Under the pieces are notes generated by a model. That model made no database searches. It was given only the letters and a program-made list of their open reading frames with translations, and was not told the DNA's origin. A program made the position numbers and the translations under genes. Shown in pieces: positions 12,401 through 22,745 of a DNA stretch of 64,000 nucleotides (positions within the stretch are counted from its first letter, which is position 1; each line of letters begins with the position of its first letter). The DNA comes from Nectonema munidae (taxonomy: Eukaryota > Nematomorpha > Nectonematoida > Nectonematidae): NCBI GenBank assembly GCA_030549495.1, contig JAUIRK010000567.1, positions 1,024,001 to 1,088,000 on the forward strand, written 5' to 3'.

Positions 12401-12793
12401 AATGCGCTTCTTCTTCTTTATGTATCCCGGGACATCAACATTGATGTTGATGCAGTCGTTGAAATGTATGCCAGACAACAACCACGAAGAATGCTTCTCA
12501 TCAATCCCTTGGCAGAGAAATAACTAAACATACGATTTAGTTTTTGAGGGATTTTTGCAATAAATTTAATTTCAATACCTCTATCTTTTTTTTAGTTATT
12601 TACCTGTTTTATTTAATATGCTATGATTTTGGTTATCTTCATGATGAAAGGTTGTGGGTTTCGTTAAAGAGATTTTGATTCAGATAGTTTTGATAATGGT
12701 GACTTTTCATCAAGAGACCCCCATCAAAACAGCTAATACATACTTGTTCACGTTTTGCGCCCCTCCTATTTACATTTCTTGAATCCGCGCGTG
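9491..12793 (+). mobile_element. ZMYM1-like hAT transposon, full length with TSD
   Basis: The element starts CAGTGGCGGATTTAAGGG and ends with an imperfect inverted copy (CTTGAATCCGCGCGTG). It is flanked by an identical 8-bp duplication AACTAATT at 9483-9490 and 12794-12801, so both ends are exact and the length is 3,303 bp. A C/G-rich hairpin (CGCACCCGGCGCGCGCCCCCC) lies just inside the left end. The interior holds one transposase gene on the plus strand with few disabling changes, so this is a relatively recent insertion. Several smaller elements in the window share the CAGTGGCGG terminus (13471, 20242) and may have been moved by this family. Confidence 0.93.
10000..12523 (+). pseudogene. 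hAT transposase, TTF/DUF4371 (ZMYM1-like), broken
   Basis: The product is the cut-and-paste transposase of the surrounding hAT. It starts MNKRKISDYFKSRN. Domain order: a TTF-type zinc finger region (WFNIFKFIGYS, then DGIFCIACRFF, near 10470-10545), the DUF4371 region with RGIALRGHRDD (10800-10833), the catalytic-core part FGLQCDEVNDVSN (11030-11065), the VDGAANMSGKYNGF motif (11240-11280) and YCSNHDLNLVLCK, then CETRWVEK (11530). The C-terminal hAT dimerisation domain is TAVSSSGVERGNSSLKHIK (12305-12365) followed by ERLNALLLLYVSRDI. Breaks are few: a frame change near 10070, one in-frame stop (10287-10289), and frame changes near 10950, 11515 and 12245. The family normally has 650-800 residues, which matches the span. 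Confidence 0.9.
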
Positions 12794-12979
12794 AACTAAT
12801 TAATTGACAAAAGAGTACCTATAGTACAACACTTGTTGAAATAGTAATGGAAGAATTTGAGTGTCTAAAAACTCATATGTAGAAAATAAATATAGAGATA
12901 TTTATACACCTAAATCTAAAAAGATTTATGCAGAGAGTGCTAACTCTAACAAAAGTGTTCTGTATCAGAAGTTGGATGT

Positions 12980-13430
12980 AATGAGTTAGCGAACGAATGC
13001 TTGAATGAAATTGAAGTGACCTATATGAAAGAAAAACTTCATGAAAGTTTATTTGGCTCATGCCGCAAGTCTCAAGAAACGGAATCACTTTCCATCAAAA
13101 GAAATTCAAACAAAGTTCAATTTTTTGCAAGATGGTAGATTTTTTACGTTATTATTTCCATTTAAATCTAAATCAGAAAATAATAAGTGCTCTGTATTCA
13201 AGTGTGGTTCCAAAATATACAACTCTCTAAAAATAGCGATCTTTTTATTGCACATCTACAATGCACAAAATGCCTCTCTTTTGGGCATTATAGAAAACAC
13301 TGTGGAAAATTTGTATCTAACAAGAGTACTTATTGTGCTTCTGAAAATCATACTTTGAAAGAAAAAAATGACATAGAGAACTTAGAGTGTCCTAATCCTT
13401 TTAAAAGATACCAACGACTTTCCATGTAGC
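12980..13430 (+). pseudogene. Gag-like ORF1 fragment with zinc knuckles
   Basis: This is a broken fragment of a nucleic-acid-binding ORF1 protein, most likely from a LINE. The zinc-knuckle part reads CTKCLSFGHYRKHCGK at about 13267-13314, followed by a second Cys/His-containing stretch and CPN. Upstream, near 12990, the same strand reads ECLNEIEVTYMKEKL, which is clearly related to ECLQEVNVNYIKEKS at about 20665. The two loci are therefore relics of one family. No reverse transcriptase is attached. A gag gene of another retroelement class cannot be excluded from such a short piece. Confidence 0.55.
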
Positions 13431-13470
13431 ATAAAGTGTCGATTGCCAATATGGAATTAACTATATGCAG

Positions 13471-13868
13471 TGGCGGTTCTAGATTTTTAAGAGTGAGGGG
13501 GCCAAACAAAGGCTAAGTTTTTAAAAAGTTGTATAGAAATAGGTCTAAAACTAAAAAATTTAAAACTTATCAATTTTTTTCATGAGACTTACTTATCGAT
13601 ATTTAGAATTCCGAAACTTTAGTTTTTTATAATCAATTTGAGTGGTGCTCTCATGTTCCGATGGCAGTAGAGATTTCAAATTAGGAGTGCTCTTGCTCTA
13701 AGATTCACCAGTCCAGATAAGAGAGATATTTCTTCCCCTGGGTGCAAAACCCAGTCAAAAAATAAATTATAAGAAGTTTCGAGTAAATTTTTAATCCAGT
13801 AAAATAGGTATTTGATGTGGAGGGGCCAACATGAGCTCCAGCCAAAAACTGAGGGGGGGGGGGCTGAG
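13471..13868. mobile_element. Probable hAT MITE, right end damaged
   Basis: The left end is CAGTGGCGGTTCTAG, preceded by ACTATATG. The right part is G-rich (a run of about ten G at 13853) and is followed by GTATATGA, which partly resembles the left flank. The expected inverted CACTG terminus is missing, so the right boundary is approximate. The internal sequence is AT-rich and non-coding. Confidence 0.55.
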
Positions 13869-14275
13869 TATATGATAATCACTAATTATTATTCTTCATA
13901 TAATGAGTGCTCATTATGATACATACACACTCTAATAATATACAGAAAATGAATAAGAAAGATATTTTCCATTTATCCCATTATTATTTATCAACGACTC
14001 TTATCTTTCTAAGTGTGATCATTCTTTAGCATCAATCTCTTATCTCCAAGTTGAACTCACTGCAATGCTTTCTTTCCATAAAACTCCATTACATGTGCTT
14101 TGACTGCAGGAAACTTGACTTTTATGTGGCAATCGGGGTTGTAGAGTAGGAGCGTGCATTGGCACGTTCGGAGAAGGAGTGCGAAAAGTAATCATTTTTG
14201 CGACTCCTGAAAATCTTTTCAAGTTCAAGGTTATTCAGATAGCTCAAACTTTATTTCTGCCAATAATTGTGCATT

Positions 14276-14400
14276 TTCGAGAACCTCACAAATGCACACC
14301 TCCCGAACCTCATTAATACACACGCTCGAGGACCTTACTAAAGATGATGAAGAACCCCATTAATATGCGCAGCCTCAAGAACCTCACTAATGCTCATGAA
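14276..14400. repeat. Degenerate minisatellite, ~25-bp unit
   Basis: About five imperfect units of a pattern like GAACCTCACTAATGCACA lie in tandem, with interruptions. Units differ by several bases, so the array is old. It has no coding potential. Confidence 0.6.
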
Positions 14401-15832
14401 GTCTATAAATACTGCAGCAAACATATAGTGAACATTTACACTTCTCTTTTGCTGTAAATAAATCTTCAATGCTTACTTCAAATGTCAAATGCGGCTCTGA
14501 TTTTAAAAATTGTTAGATTAAAATATACATTAATACACATTATTTTTAGTGCCCAACGTTGTAAAAACACAGCATAAAAATCTTTAGGTCTGATGTGTTT
14601 TTGAACTTATAGAAAAATGGTGAAAAATTCAATAAAATTGAGAATCAACATTTTTATTACACATATGCCTTGTAAAGGAACAAGGCCTAGCGTATGAATA
14701 AAATATTTTTACTTTTTAAAAAATAATTTGGGATTAATTGAGTACTTGAATGCTTTTATTGTTTCGGCCCAGATAAAAAAGTTATAGACAATAATTTGAA
14801 AACCTTTTTGAAGGCAATGTAAGAAAGACACAAAACAAATGAAAGATTTAAAAAAATATGTTGAATAAAATAGGCCAAACATTTTGCGGTGCAACATAAG
14901 GCGTAAGTGTGCAAGATTCGGGACACCTTGAAATGACAATCTAAAATTGACATTCCCAAACGACGTTGAAATAGGGTACATGTCATCACACATTAGTTAT
15001 AAATCAGAGTTTCCTGAGGTGTTTACACACCTGTGATGCCTTGCCAAGATGCTAAAGGATCCCGGGCACAGGGGCATCGTGAAAAATAACTTTATTTTCT
15101 GTGAAGGAAAACGAAAGAAACACACAACCTTAATATTTTTAGGTGAGCAAGCTTTGAAGTCTCATGCCATCTCTCTCTATTTCTTGTTTTTAAAGACTCT
15201 TCCTCACATTTGCAGGTGGAAGTAAATTGAAGAAGGATACGCAAAACTATTGCCATGCTGACTTGACTTGGACTGACGTTGCAGTCGCAAAACTATAAAT
15301 AAGTTGAGGCGGGGAGTTTAGACTGCACAGTGCACAACCCTGATTATATCAATCAATACACGCTTAAGATGTCGTTAAAACGGATATTGCGCATGAATGC
15401 GTTTAAACGATTCGATTGGTATAAAAAATTACAAAAAATGTTTTCATTCAATTTCAAAGGTTTTTTTCATTTTATTTCATTTCAACGCAATTTTTCAACG
15501 TAATACCGTTTATACTTGAATCTAAGTCGAGGTTTTTTTCATTTAAAAACGGACTCAATTTGTGACCTCGATTTATAGTCAAATCAGTTATCAATACAAT
15601 ATTAGGTCACATTTTTCAAGAGCGATTGCTGATTGGTAAAATGTTAACAGGATTAAAAGTTATTAAAGACATCGTTTATTTTCGAGTTCAAATTGAGTAG
15701 TTCAAAACGTTAGTTTTGATTGCTGTTTTAGTATTTTAATTGTGCAACATCTGTATTAATATAGATTTTATAAATTTTTTATAAGTATACACATATGTGT
15801 TAAATTATAACATTAAATTTTTTTGCGTGCAG
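14401..15832. other. Spacer, nothing recognised
   Basis: A moderately GC-balanced stretch at 15000-15320 and AT-rich sequence elsewhere. Open frames on the minus strand at 14709-14993 overlap each other in two frames and show no domain. Confidence 0.4.
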
Positions 15833-15969
15833 ACCTCAAATTAAACACACACTCTTTTCATAAGACTGGACGATGCCTGCGCACAAGGCTTAAAGCAAAC
15901 CCTGCATGTATAAATAAAAGTCTACTTGAAGTACGAAGACTTGTAGGTGAATTACGATGGAATTCACAA
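15833..15969 (+). CDS. Candidate internal exon, unknown protein
   Basis: A 137-bp block looks like an exon. It is preceded by a pyrimidine-rich acceptor (TTTTTTTGCGTGCAG) and ends exactly at a strong donor (CAA/GTAAGG). The frame through it is open for 45 codons, ends on a codon boundary at the donor, and is rich in Arg, Lys and Leu: CLRTRLKANPACIN then KSLLEVRRLVGELRWNSQ. I do not recognise the protein. No partner exons were found within about 1 kb on either side, and a gene on the opposite strand begins 250 bp downstream. It could be an exon of a longer plus-strand gene with large introns, or a relic exon. Confidence 0.4.
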
Positions 15970-16215
15970 GTAAGGTTTCGTTTAGAAAAAAAATTAACTG
16001 ATATTGTTTCAGTTTATTGAATAACATGAGCATTTTAATGGAAAGTTAGAAAATCGAATATTACATTTTCAATACATAAGCATCTAAATGTGAAGTTATT
16101 TGATCTAAGTGAGTTTGAGTAATAAACATTAAAAAATTTCAAACACACTTGTGTAACAAGAAGAAAAAGTTAATGTATCACAAAATCTCCCGCAAGATCC
16201 TCACCGTCAAAGCCG

Positions 16216-16800
16216 TCAGACGTCAGAAGACACATAATTTCTCATATCGATCACATAATTTTCTATAGCACTTGTTTTATTGTTTTCAAGAATTTGATGC
16301 ATCCTTTGTTCTTGGTCTGCTGTTAGAAGTCTTTCAGTGAGGTAAATAGTAGAGTTTTTATGAATGCCGTAGTCCAGAAGAGTTTTGCAATCATCCTTCA
16401 TTTCTTCACCTTTGTATATCAATCTTTGATTTTCGATCAATATGCCTTCCTTTACTAGTACATCGCTTTTGATGCTATATATCGAGTCGCATATTTTAGC
16501 GTACAACTCTATTTCCCTACTTGAAAGTTTCATTATTGTTATATGGATCATTTCATTGGATTTCACTTCCAATTTAAATTCCGAATTTGATGAGATATTG
16601 TAGTCGCGTAGACTAAGTTTACTATCTAAGATCTTGCCCGCATGGCATATATCCTTGAGACACCATGCATCTGTAATATACTTTTGAATTTTTTCTTTCA
16701 CAACTTCAAGACTTGTGTCAGCATGGAATGCAAACTTTAAGTACTGAGCGTTGAAGTCCACTTGGATGTTAACCTTAGAACACAAATCATATACGACATG
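16216..16800 (-). CDS. Tandem ubiquitin-like domain protein
   Basis: The protein has two ubiquitin-like beta-grasp domains in a row. The second is the clearer: IHITIMKLSSREIELYAKI, then IENQRLIYKGEEM, LLDYGIHKNSTIYL, which follow the ubiquitin pattern (QRLIFAGKQL, LSDYNIQKESTLHL). The first (VNIQVDFNAQYLKFAF, LSLRDYNISSNSEFKL) is more diverged. About 30 residues follow the second domain (TADQEQRMHQILENN and on) and there is no C-terminal Gly-Gly, so it cannot be conjugated the way ubiquitin or ISG15 is. No in-frame ATG opens the frame: the upstream side ends at an intron-acceptor-like CCCCTAAAAG/C at 16801-16802, so I extended the exon to 16800 and infer an upstream first exon that I cannot place. 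The frame is intact over about 194 codons. A non-conjugating adaptor role would be inference. Confidence 0.65.
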   Translation of the reverse strand, partial: HVVYDLCSKVNIQVDFNAQYLKFAFHADTSLEVVKEKIQKYITDAWCLKDICHAGKILDSKLSLRDYNISSNSEFKLEVKSNEMIHITIMKLSSREIELYAKICDSIYSIKSDVLVKEGILIENQRLIYKGEEMKDDCKTLLDYGIHKNSTIYLTERLLTADQEQRMHQILENNKTSAIENYVIDMRNYVSSDV

Positions 16801-16802
16801 CT

Positions 16803-17274
16803 TTTAGGGGGAATCTTCTTCATCATTAATAATTTAAATATACATAAAAAGTTGAAAATTTGTATATTCTTAAAAACTAAATTTAAAATATCCTAAATTT
16901 TCACATGAAATTGGTCTTAATCAAAACCAATTAGTGTTAATTAATTATTATTTACCTCAAATAATGAATGGTGTGTTAAATTAAGCACGGACCCAAACAG
17001 AAGGGAACATGCCAAGTTATGAAAGTATGGGAAAAAAATATACAGGATACTCTAAAATCTACTAAAAAGTAATGCCACTCTATAAAGGTACAAGATTTTC
17101 TGTGAGATTTGGAAGAGCGATCTAATGAGAGAGATATGGGCGAATGGAAATTTCACCGAAAATGTGCATACGATTTCACAATTTTTGTATACATTGCATG
17201 CAATTGCCTTACTTCCAATAAGTTTCTGGGCTTGTGCTATATATTTCTGGGCCGTATTTTTTTTTATTATCCGT
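16803..17274. other. AT-rich flank of the Ubl gene
   Basis: This is upstream of the ubiquitin-like gene on its strand. Any first exon or promoter should lie here or further right, but no convincing donor/ATG pair is visible. Confidence 0.35.
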
Positions 17275-17420
17275 GAGTAGGGTTGGTTAGATGCTGGATT
17301 CGATAACTCAAGGTCTTGGGTTCGATCCCGCATCCAGCCTGCTTTCCTCATAGTTCGATACAAGCGGCGCAATTGTGCCTTCTCGATGAAAACACCCTAT
17401 GGTATACCTTTATGTTACCT
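17275..17420 (+). repeat. tRNA-derived SINE, family 1, copy 2
   Basis: The head contains an A-box-like TAGGGTTGGTTAGATGC and a consensus B box GGTTCGATCCC (17328-17338). The tail TGCCTTCTCGATGAAAACA matches the tail of the copies at 3050 and 45260. The head differs more than those two do from each other, so this may be an older subfamily. No tRNA acceptor stem can be paired. Confidence 0.65.
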
Positions 17421-20241
17421 TTTATTATCGATAATTTTTATAGACAAATTATATGATGAATCATTTTATCCAATATAGAAGTTATAGGACAAATGCGTTA
17501 CATGAATGACTAGAGTACTGATTTGCTATCGAGTTTACAAAAAATAGATTTTCTATGTGCAATTGCGCACACTATTTGAATATATGTACTTAAAAACATA
17601 TGGCATACTTTAGTTTAAAATACTTTGTTCTATCGACATATTTTCTCTTTATAACAATTTTTTTGAGCGTAAAGTTTAACTCAATCACTGAGAAATATGA
17701 ATGAATGTGTGAGCAAAGCATCCCGTTTACCGCATCTGATTGAGTTTTAGTGTTTTACCTTTATAACAAGATTATTTTATTGTTTGCAGAAGTCCGAAAA
17801 ATGCCAAATTGTATTCGCAAATGTTCGTTTTGTAAAATTTTTGTTCGGCCAAATGTCCGTCGGCTAGATGTCCTTTGGGCAAATGTCGCAATACCAAATT
17901 TTCGAATCTTTTTATACTTACTAATGTATATTTCATTCTTACACTCTATTTCAAGTATTTTACAGAATATTCAAAACAATTGCATCTTTTCCCTACACCT
18001 GAAGTTAAAGAAACTTAACTTTTGAGATCTTCAATAGAGATACAAATGCTAACATATTTTGGCGCTTATAACGATAAATAAGAGTTTTCTTATTAATTAT
18101 GAGAGATTAGTGAAATATCACAACAAATTATATCGGCGAATAATGATTTGATAAATTGTAATTCTTATTACATATGTTTCAGAAATTCTTGAAAACTGTA
18201 GTTAACTGCTATATTTATTAATATCCCCAGCCACACCCTCTTTAAAAACTTTTATTATAAAAAAATTAAATAAAAATATCACTAAAAATTTTTGGCATGA
18301 AAGAGATAAATAACAAAAATTTCATTATAAGCTTATTATTCTTTTGTCTTTGAAATCGATATACTTGAATTAACTAATAAACCTACTAACCAGAAAACCA
18401 TCTAACTGACTAAAAAAATTGTATTAATTTTTTCCATAACCCTGAGTTGTAAAAAATGTAATTTCTCTTTAATTATGATGCCACTAGATTTTAGACTTAA
18501 TAAGAAGGTAGCGAGACAGTTTGTCTGTGGACAGTTTGCATACGCTTAAAGGTTTGCCTTGGGAAAGTTGGGAGTCGGCATATTACCATCAAAACTTTAT
18601 TAAATAATTTTGAGTTTAACAAATAAAAAGCAGACACTTATTGCTTGACACAAATAAAAAGCAGGGTTTTAAATAATTTTCACTGATATATCGGACCACT
18701 GTTGAGGTCTTATTCTGAGTAAAATTTTTAAAACTTTAGTTAATTTAATATGAAGAAAAACTCAGCAAATGAAACTTGTATTAAAGCTTTAAAGTTAGAT
18801 AGATTAAAATATAGGTGAACATTTGGTGGAAGATAATAATATAATTTTATATTTATATTTATTTGCTATGTTTATAATTTTACATTTTTTTAAATTGAAA
18901 AATTTTTAAAACAAAAATATAAAACTATTTTTTTTAGATAAACCGCTATGCTAAACATTTTATTGATGACATTTTTATAAAAGACGCACTATTTCGCGTT
19001 CTCAAAGCTTCTTCAAACTAGAAAATATAAGTATCAAAATAAATTATTGATTGATATATTAATAAAATATATTATATATTTTTATACTCACATATACTTG
19101 CCTGAAGAAGTCTGGAAAAAACAAAATATTACATTTTTTAATAAAAATTTCACCAATAAAGTTTTTTACCATGAAGTTTATTTATTCGTTACCAACTTTT
19201 TGATGACATTTCAGCACCGCATCGTTTATATTTTTTTCAAATCTTTTTTAAACAAAAAATGAATTAAAACATTCTTTTTTTAATTTTTAAATTTTTTATG
19301 AAAAAAATATTTTAATAAATCAATTTAATATAAATATTTTTTAAACTTATTTATAAAATTAGATATTTTTTCCAGTAAAAATATAGTTTGTTAGGTTTTA
19401 TTTAGCTATTGAATGCGTGAAAAAATTTCATAGCAAATTGCCTGTTAGACAAAATGTCCGTCAAAATTTTGGCCATCATGAAGAAAATACTTAGATAGGT
19501 TGAAATCGCAAGATAAGTCCACGCAAAATGTACATCCTATTCAATAAAAGCAGAGGTATCATTTTCGTGTGTGTGTGTGTGTACACTTCTGCATTGCATA
19601 TGAGCGGAATTTACGAAAGCGCTGCGCACGTTATATCGCGAACAAAACCTTTTTTAGCAGTTGTTGTTGTCGTCTTTAAAATTTTGAAAAATGTTAAATA
19701 CGCTAATTAAGTTTTCCAGTTTTCTCGGAGGAAGAAGGCATACACATAAATGTAATTCATTTCTACCAACTTTTAAAAATGCCTTGAGAAGGGCTGTCAA
19801 AAAGTCAAGTATTGGAAAAAATGATAATAAGGCTTACACGTTTGCCTAAAATAGAAAAATATGTAATATATAGATTAGCTGATTTATTTACCTTTCAAAA
19901 AAGACAAGATTAATATCCAACATTTATGTTTAATATTAATAATATTTATACAATTTTAACATTATCTAACTTTAAAAAAGCTCTGCCTTCATGAAACCTT
20001 AGCGAAAGCAGTTTGTGCTTGAGGTGCTCGATTCATAAGCTTTCCTCCTTCTAGAGTAAGTCACTATAAAACACACTGCGTAGGAACATTGATCCGGTAA
20101 TTTAGTAAAAACAAAGAAGAGCCATATTCGAATGCAATCAAGTTTAAATGATTTCAGGCACTGCCGGAGCCAACAAAATTGAAAGGTTTCGCTTTTTGAA
20201 AATATATTTTAAAATTGAAATTGTTGAACCTCTTTAATGAG
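17421..20241. other. Very AT-rich spacer with FGTCCG-type motif
   Basis: No gene is visible. At 17790-17900 and again at 19440-19540 the sequence contains spaced repeats of AAATGTCCG and related words, similar to the unit of the minisatellite at 45784. A GT microsatellite lies at 19569-19581. The rest is runs of A and T. Confidence 0.4.
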
Positions 20242-20492
20242 CAGTGACGGATCTAGAGGGGGTGTGGGGGATCAAATAGAAGAAAGGATTTTATTCTTTG
20301 ATTTTTTAAAAATAAAACTTGTATTAAAATTTTATTTGAACTTTTAAATTTCAATCATACGTTTTTTAGTTCGTTTTTCGCATACTTCAACTTTAAAAAA
20401 TTAAAAAATACTTTTTAGCTTGTCATTTTCTATATATATTTTCTTCATACCCCCCCCCCCCCCTCCACTGAAAATTCCTTCATCCGCCACTG
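20242..20492. mobile_element. hAT MITE, about 251 bp
   Basis: It starts CAGTGACGGATCTAGAGGG and ends TTCATCCGCCACTG, an imperfect inverted match. Inside are a G-rich block after the left end and a run of about 14 C before the right end. The flanking 8-bp sequences do not match clearly, so the insertion is old or the flanks have mutated. The termini resemble those of the 9491 hAT. Confidence 0.75.
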
Positions 20493-21060
20493 CCTAATCC
20501 TAAGGATTAGGGTATTCCAATCTCATGACAAAATTTTGTTTCAAATTGCAAATGCGAATCCCAACCTGTTTCTGCTACAAAAGTAAACTCTGATGTCGAT
20601 GCAGTAAAGTCCAATCAAAATCTTTTAATATTCAATTCTGAAGAAGTAAATAAAGACTAAGTGAAAGAATGCTTACAAGAAGTTAATGTTAACTATATTA
20701 AAGAAAAATCTAATCTAATCTTAGTCTCTTTACCTGATCATACGACTATGGAAAAAGCTCAAAAACTCTTTGAAGATAAGAATATCAAATTTTAAAAAAT
20801 AGCCAAAAATGGGCTCCCTATCCCTTTTCAAAAACACCATAATTTTTACTTCAAATCAAAGAAGGAGCAATTATGGAAAGTATAAAATTACAAGCCCAAC
20901 AAAATCTAGGCAATTGAAAGAGTATTCAAAAACACAATGACTTTGACCCCCTTGTCTGCACCATTTTTATTATTTCACATCAAGCACGAAGCAAACTTTA
21001 TTATATACAGTATCAAATTAAACACACCGGAATACTTGAGGTTTTCGAGTAATTTTTGTA
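20493..21060 (+). pseudogene. ORF1 (gag-like) fragment, second copy
   Basis: The plus strand reads ECLQEVNVNYIKEKSN then LILVSLPDHTTMEKAQKLF near 20665-20790. The first block is homologous to ECLNEIEVTYMKEKL at 12990 and the second resembles the RRM-like core of LINE ORF1 proteins. The fragment is broken and its zinc knuckles are not visible. No enzyme domain follows. Family assignment to a LINE is probable, not certain. Confidence 0.45.
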
Positions 21061-21388
21061 TTTAAAAAGTTTATAGTGTTCCCAAAATATAGATGGATTT
21101 TTATGTTTGCAAAAAATATGTAAGCAAAGGTAGTTCTTGCCTATAAAGACTCTTTGGAAAACTGAAATAAAAATAAAATAATATATGCAAAAATCAAAGT
21201 GAAGTCATTTAACATAAAGGTTTCAAATAGATACCCCTATACTTTTATATAAGAATAAAAAATTTTACCCTGTCTAAGATTTCTCTTTCCACATTCATAA
21301 ACAAAAAGAAGAGATAAAAAAAGAGCGATCTAAAAATTGAATAAAATTAAGTTTAAATGAAGACGCATTATTCAAGAGAGGGATGCAA

Positions 21389-21490
21389 TCGCAACTCAAC
21401 CAGTTAACGACCAGAATAATCAGACGATATCTAATGTAAAGCAGAAGATTTGTATTAAAGAGCTTTGATAAACGCAGACGATTTTATTTT
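21389..21490. repeat. Degenerate copy of the TTAA/GCAGACGA element
   Basis: The block begins near GTTAACGACCAG and contains CAGACGATATCTAA and ACGCAGACGATTTTA in the order found in the elements at 2262 and 8180. It is more diverged and its right end cannot be set. Confidence 0.5.
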
Positions 21491-22205
21491 TGTAAAGTCG
21501 ACTATAGTCCACTTTGGGCGTTATAGGTTTAAATATATGGGCATTTTATTACCTTCTTGTATCGATATTATATTTTTTAGCGTTATAATTCATCGGAAGG
21601 TCAGTCTGCTTGTAACTAAAAAAGGCAAGCTAGAAAAAGTCGTTTTTAAAGAAAATCTAGCTAGTTTCTTATTGCAAACTCAATTCTAGCATTTTAGAAG
21701 ATAGGCCACTGGGCAATTCTTATGAGTAGCATGGCTACAAAAGACGATTGCAGCTGTTTCTAAAATGCTATAGATGGTGTTAAAACTTATATAGGCAATA
21801 ACTTGTTTTTTTCAAAAATAATTGAGTATATTTTTTAAAAGTTTTGAATAATTTATACTTAATTTACATGTACTATACAAGTCCGCTATGCCTATTTATT
21901 TTTAGGAAAGCTCGAGAATAATTTGAAACGTTGCGTGAATGTGTTTGCCTAGATATTTACCTTCGATACCACAAAGCGGAGAAATTCATTCACAAATATT
22001 GAACACATAAAACATATGGGAAAAATCTAAGCATATATTGTATAAAATATATATGTACAACATAAAACAAAAAAAATCATTGAGGAAATTAAATAAAATA
22101 GTGTGCTTTAAAGGATGACTGCAAGGCCCCTAAAGACCGCTTCGTATCACCCAATAAAAACTTGCGAAATAAAATGAAGAAATCAAGGCTGTGAAAAGAT
22201 CATGA
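21491..22205. other. Spacer, nothing recognised
   Basis: AT-rich sequence. The open frame at 21465-21689 continues out of the degenerate repeat and shows no domain. Confidence 0.4.
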
Positions 22206-22745
22206 TTTTGAAGAAATAACTCACCGGATTATTGGCATGTATCTTCATAGTTTCTTTGACATGAAAAGGAGGAGAAGGTGCAACACCCTTCATGTTCGTA
22301 GTCGGAGATAAGATGTAGTTTAAAATCTTTTTAAAATGTTGGCCACTTTGATTTACAAAACATCTGGTTTCAAAATTGGTAAGATTTGTAAGTAAACGTT
22401 TGTTTGTAGATGTCGAACTTTAAAGATTGAATTTTTAAAAGGTATCCCGGTGCAAACTTTTTGATTCAACGTTCAGAGTATTATAATAGAAGGCATAATG
22501 TAGCATAGAGTGGATAAACTTGTAAAGGAAAAATCTTAGAGATTGTTGATAAATTAGAGGTCTTTTTAAAATTTGGTTATCATAAAAGTTAATATTGGAA
22601 TGATGAAATTTTGATTTGTTAAAAATTGAACGTAAAGCTTTTTTGTATACAGAAGATGGTGCTTGTAAGTTAAATGGGGCAGCATTAAAGTTTTGTACAG
22701 TAGCATATTTACTTTAACAGCTAAAATGTCTACACAAATTTTTCA
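22206..22745 (-). pseudogene. LINE reverse-transcriptase C-terminal fragment
   Basis: On the minus strand the frame is open for long stretches: YKKALRSIFNKSKFHHS, then NQILKRPLIYQQSLRFFLYK, then TRCFVNQSGQHFKKILNYI. This is the post-thumb region common at the end of CR1/Jockey-type reverse transcriptases (alRii ... llkl ... YK ... nsGp ... lP pattern). At least one frame change and one stop occur between the blocks (near 22445). The palm motifs are missing. It ends in what looks like a splice donor (CCG/GTGAGT at about 22227-22222), which I take as chance. Confidence 0.5.

Noticed and set aside
17275-17345. Possible tRNA gene (A and B boxes present)
   Set aside because: No acceptor or anticodon stem pairs, and the sequence continues into a tail shared with two other dispersed copies; it is a SINE.
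18800-19400. AT-rich frames that might be small membrane proteins
   Set aside because: Hydrophobicity follows from the T-rich composition (Phe, Ile, Leu); no start context or conserved motif.
22206-22228. Strong splice-donor look-alike (CCG/GTGAGT) after an open frame, suggesting a host exon
   Set aside because: The peptide before it reads as the tail of a LINE reverse transcriptase and is interrupted upstream.
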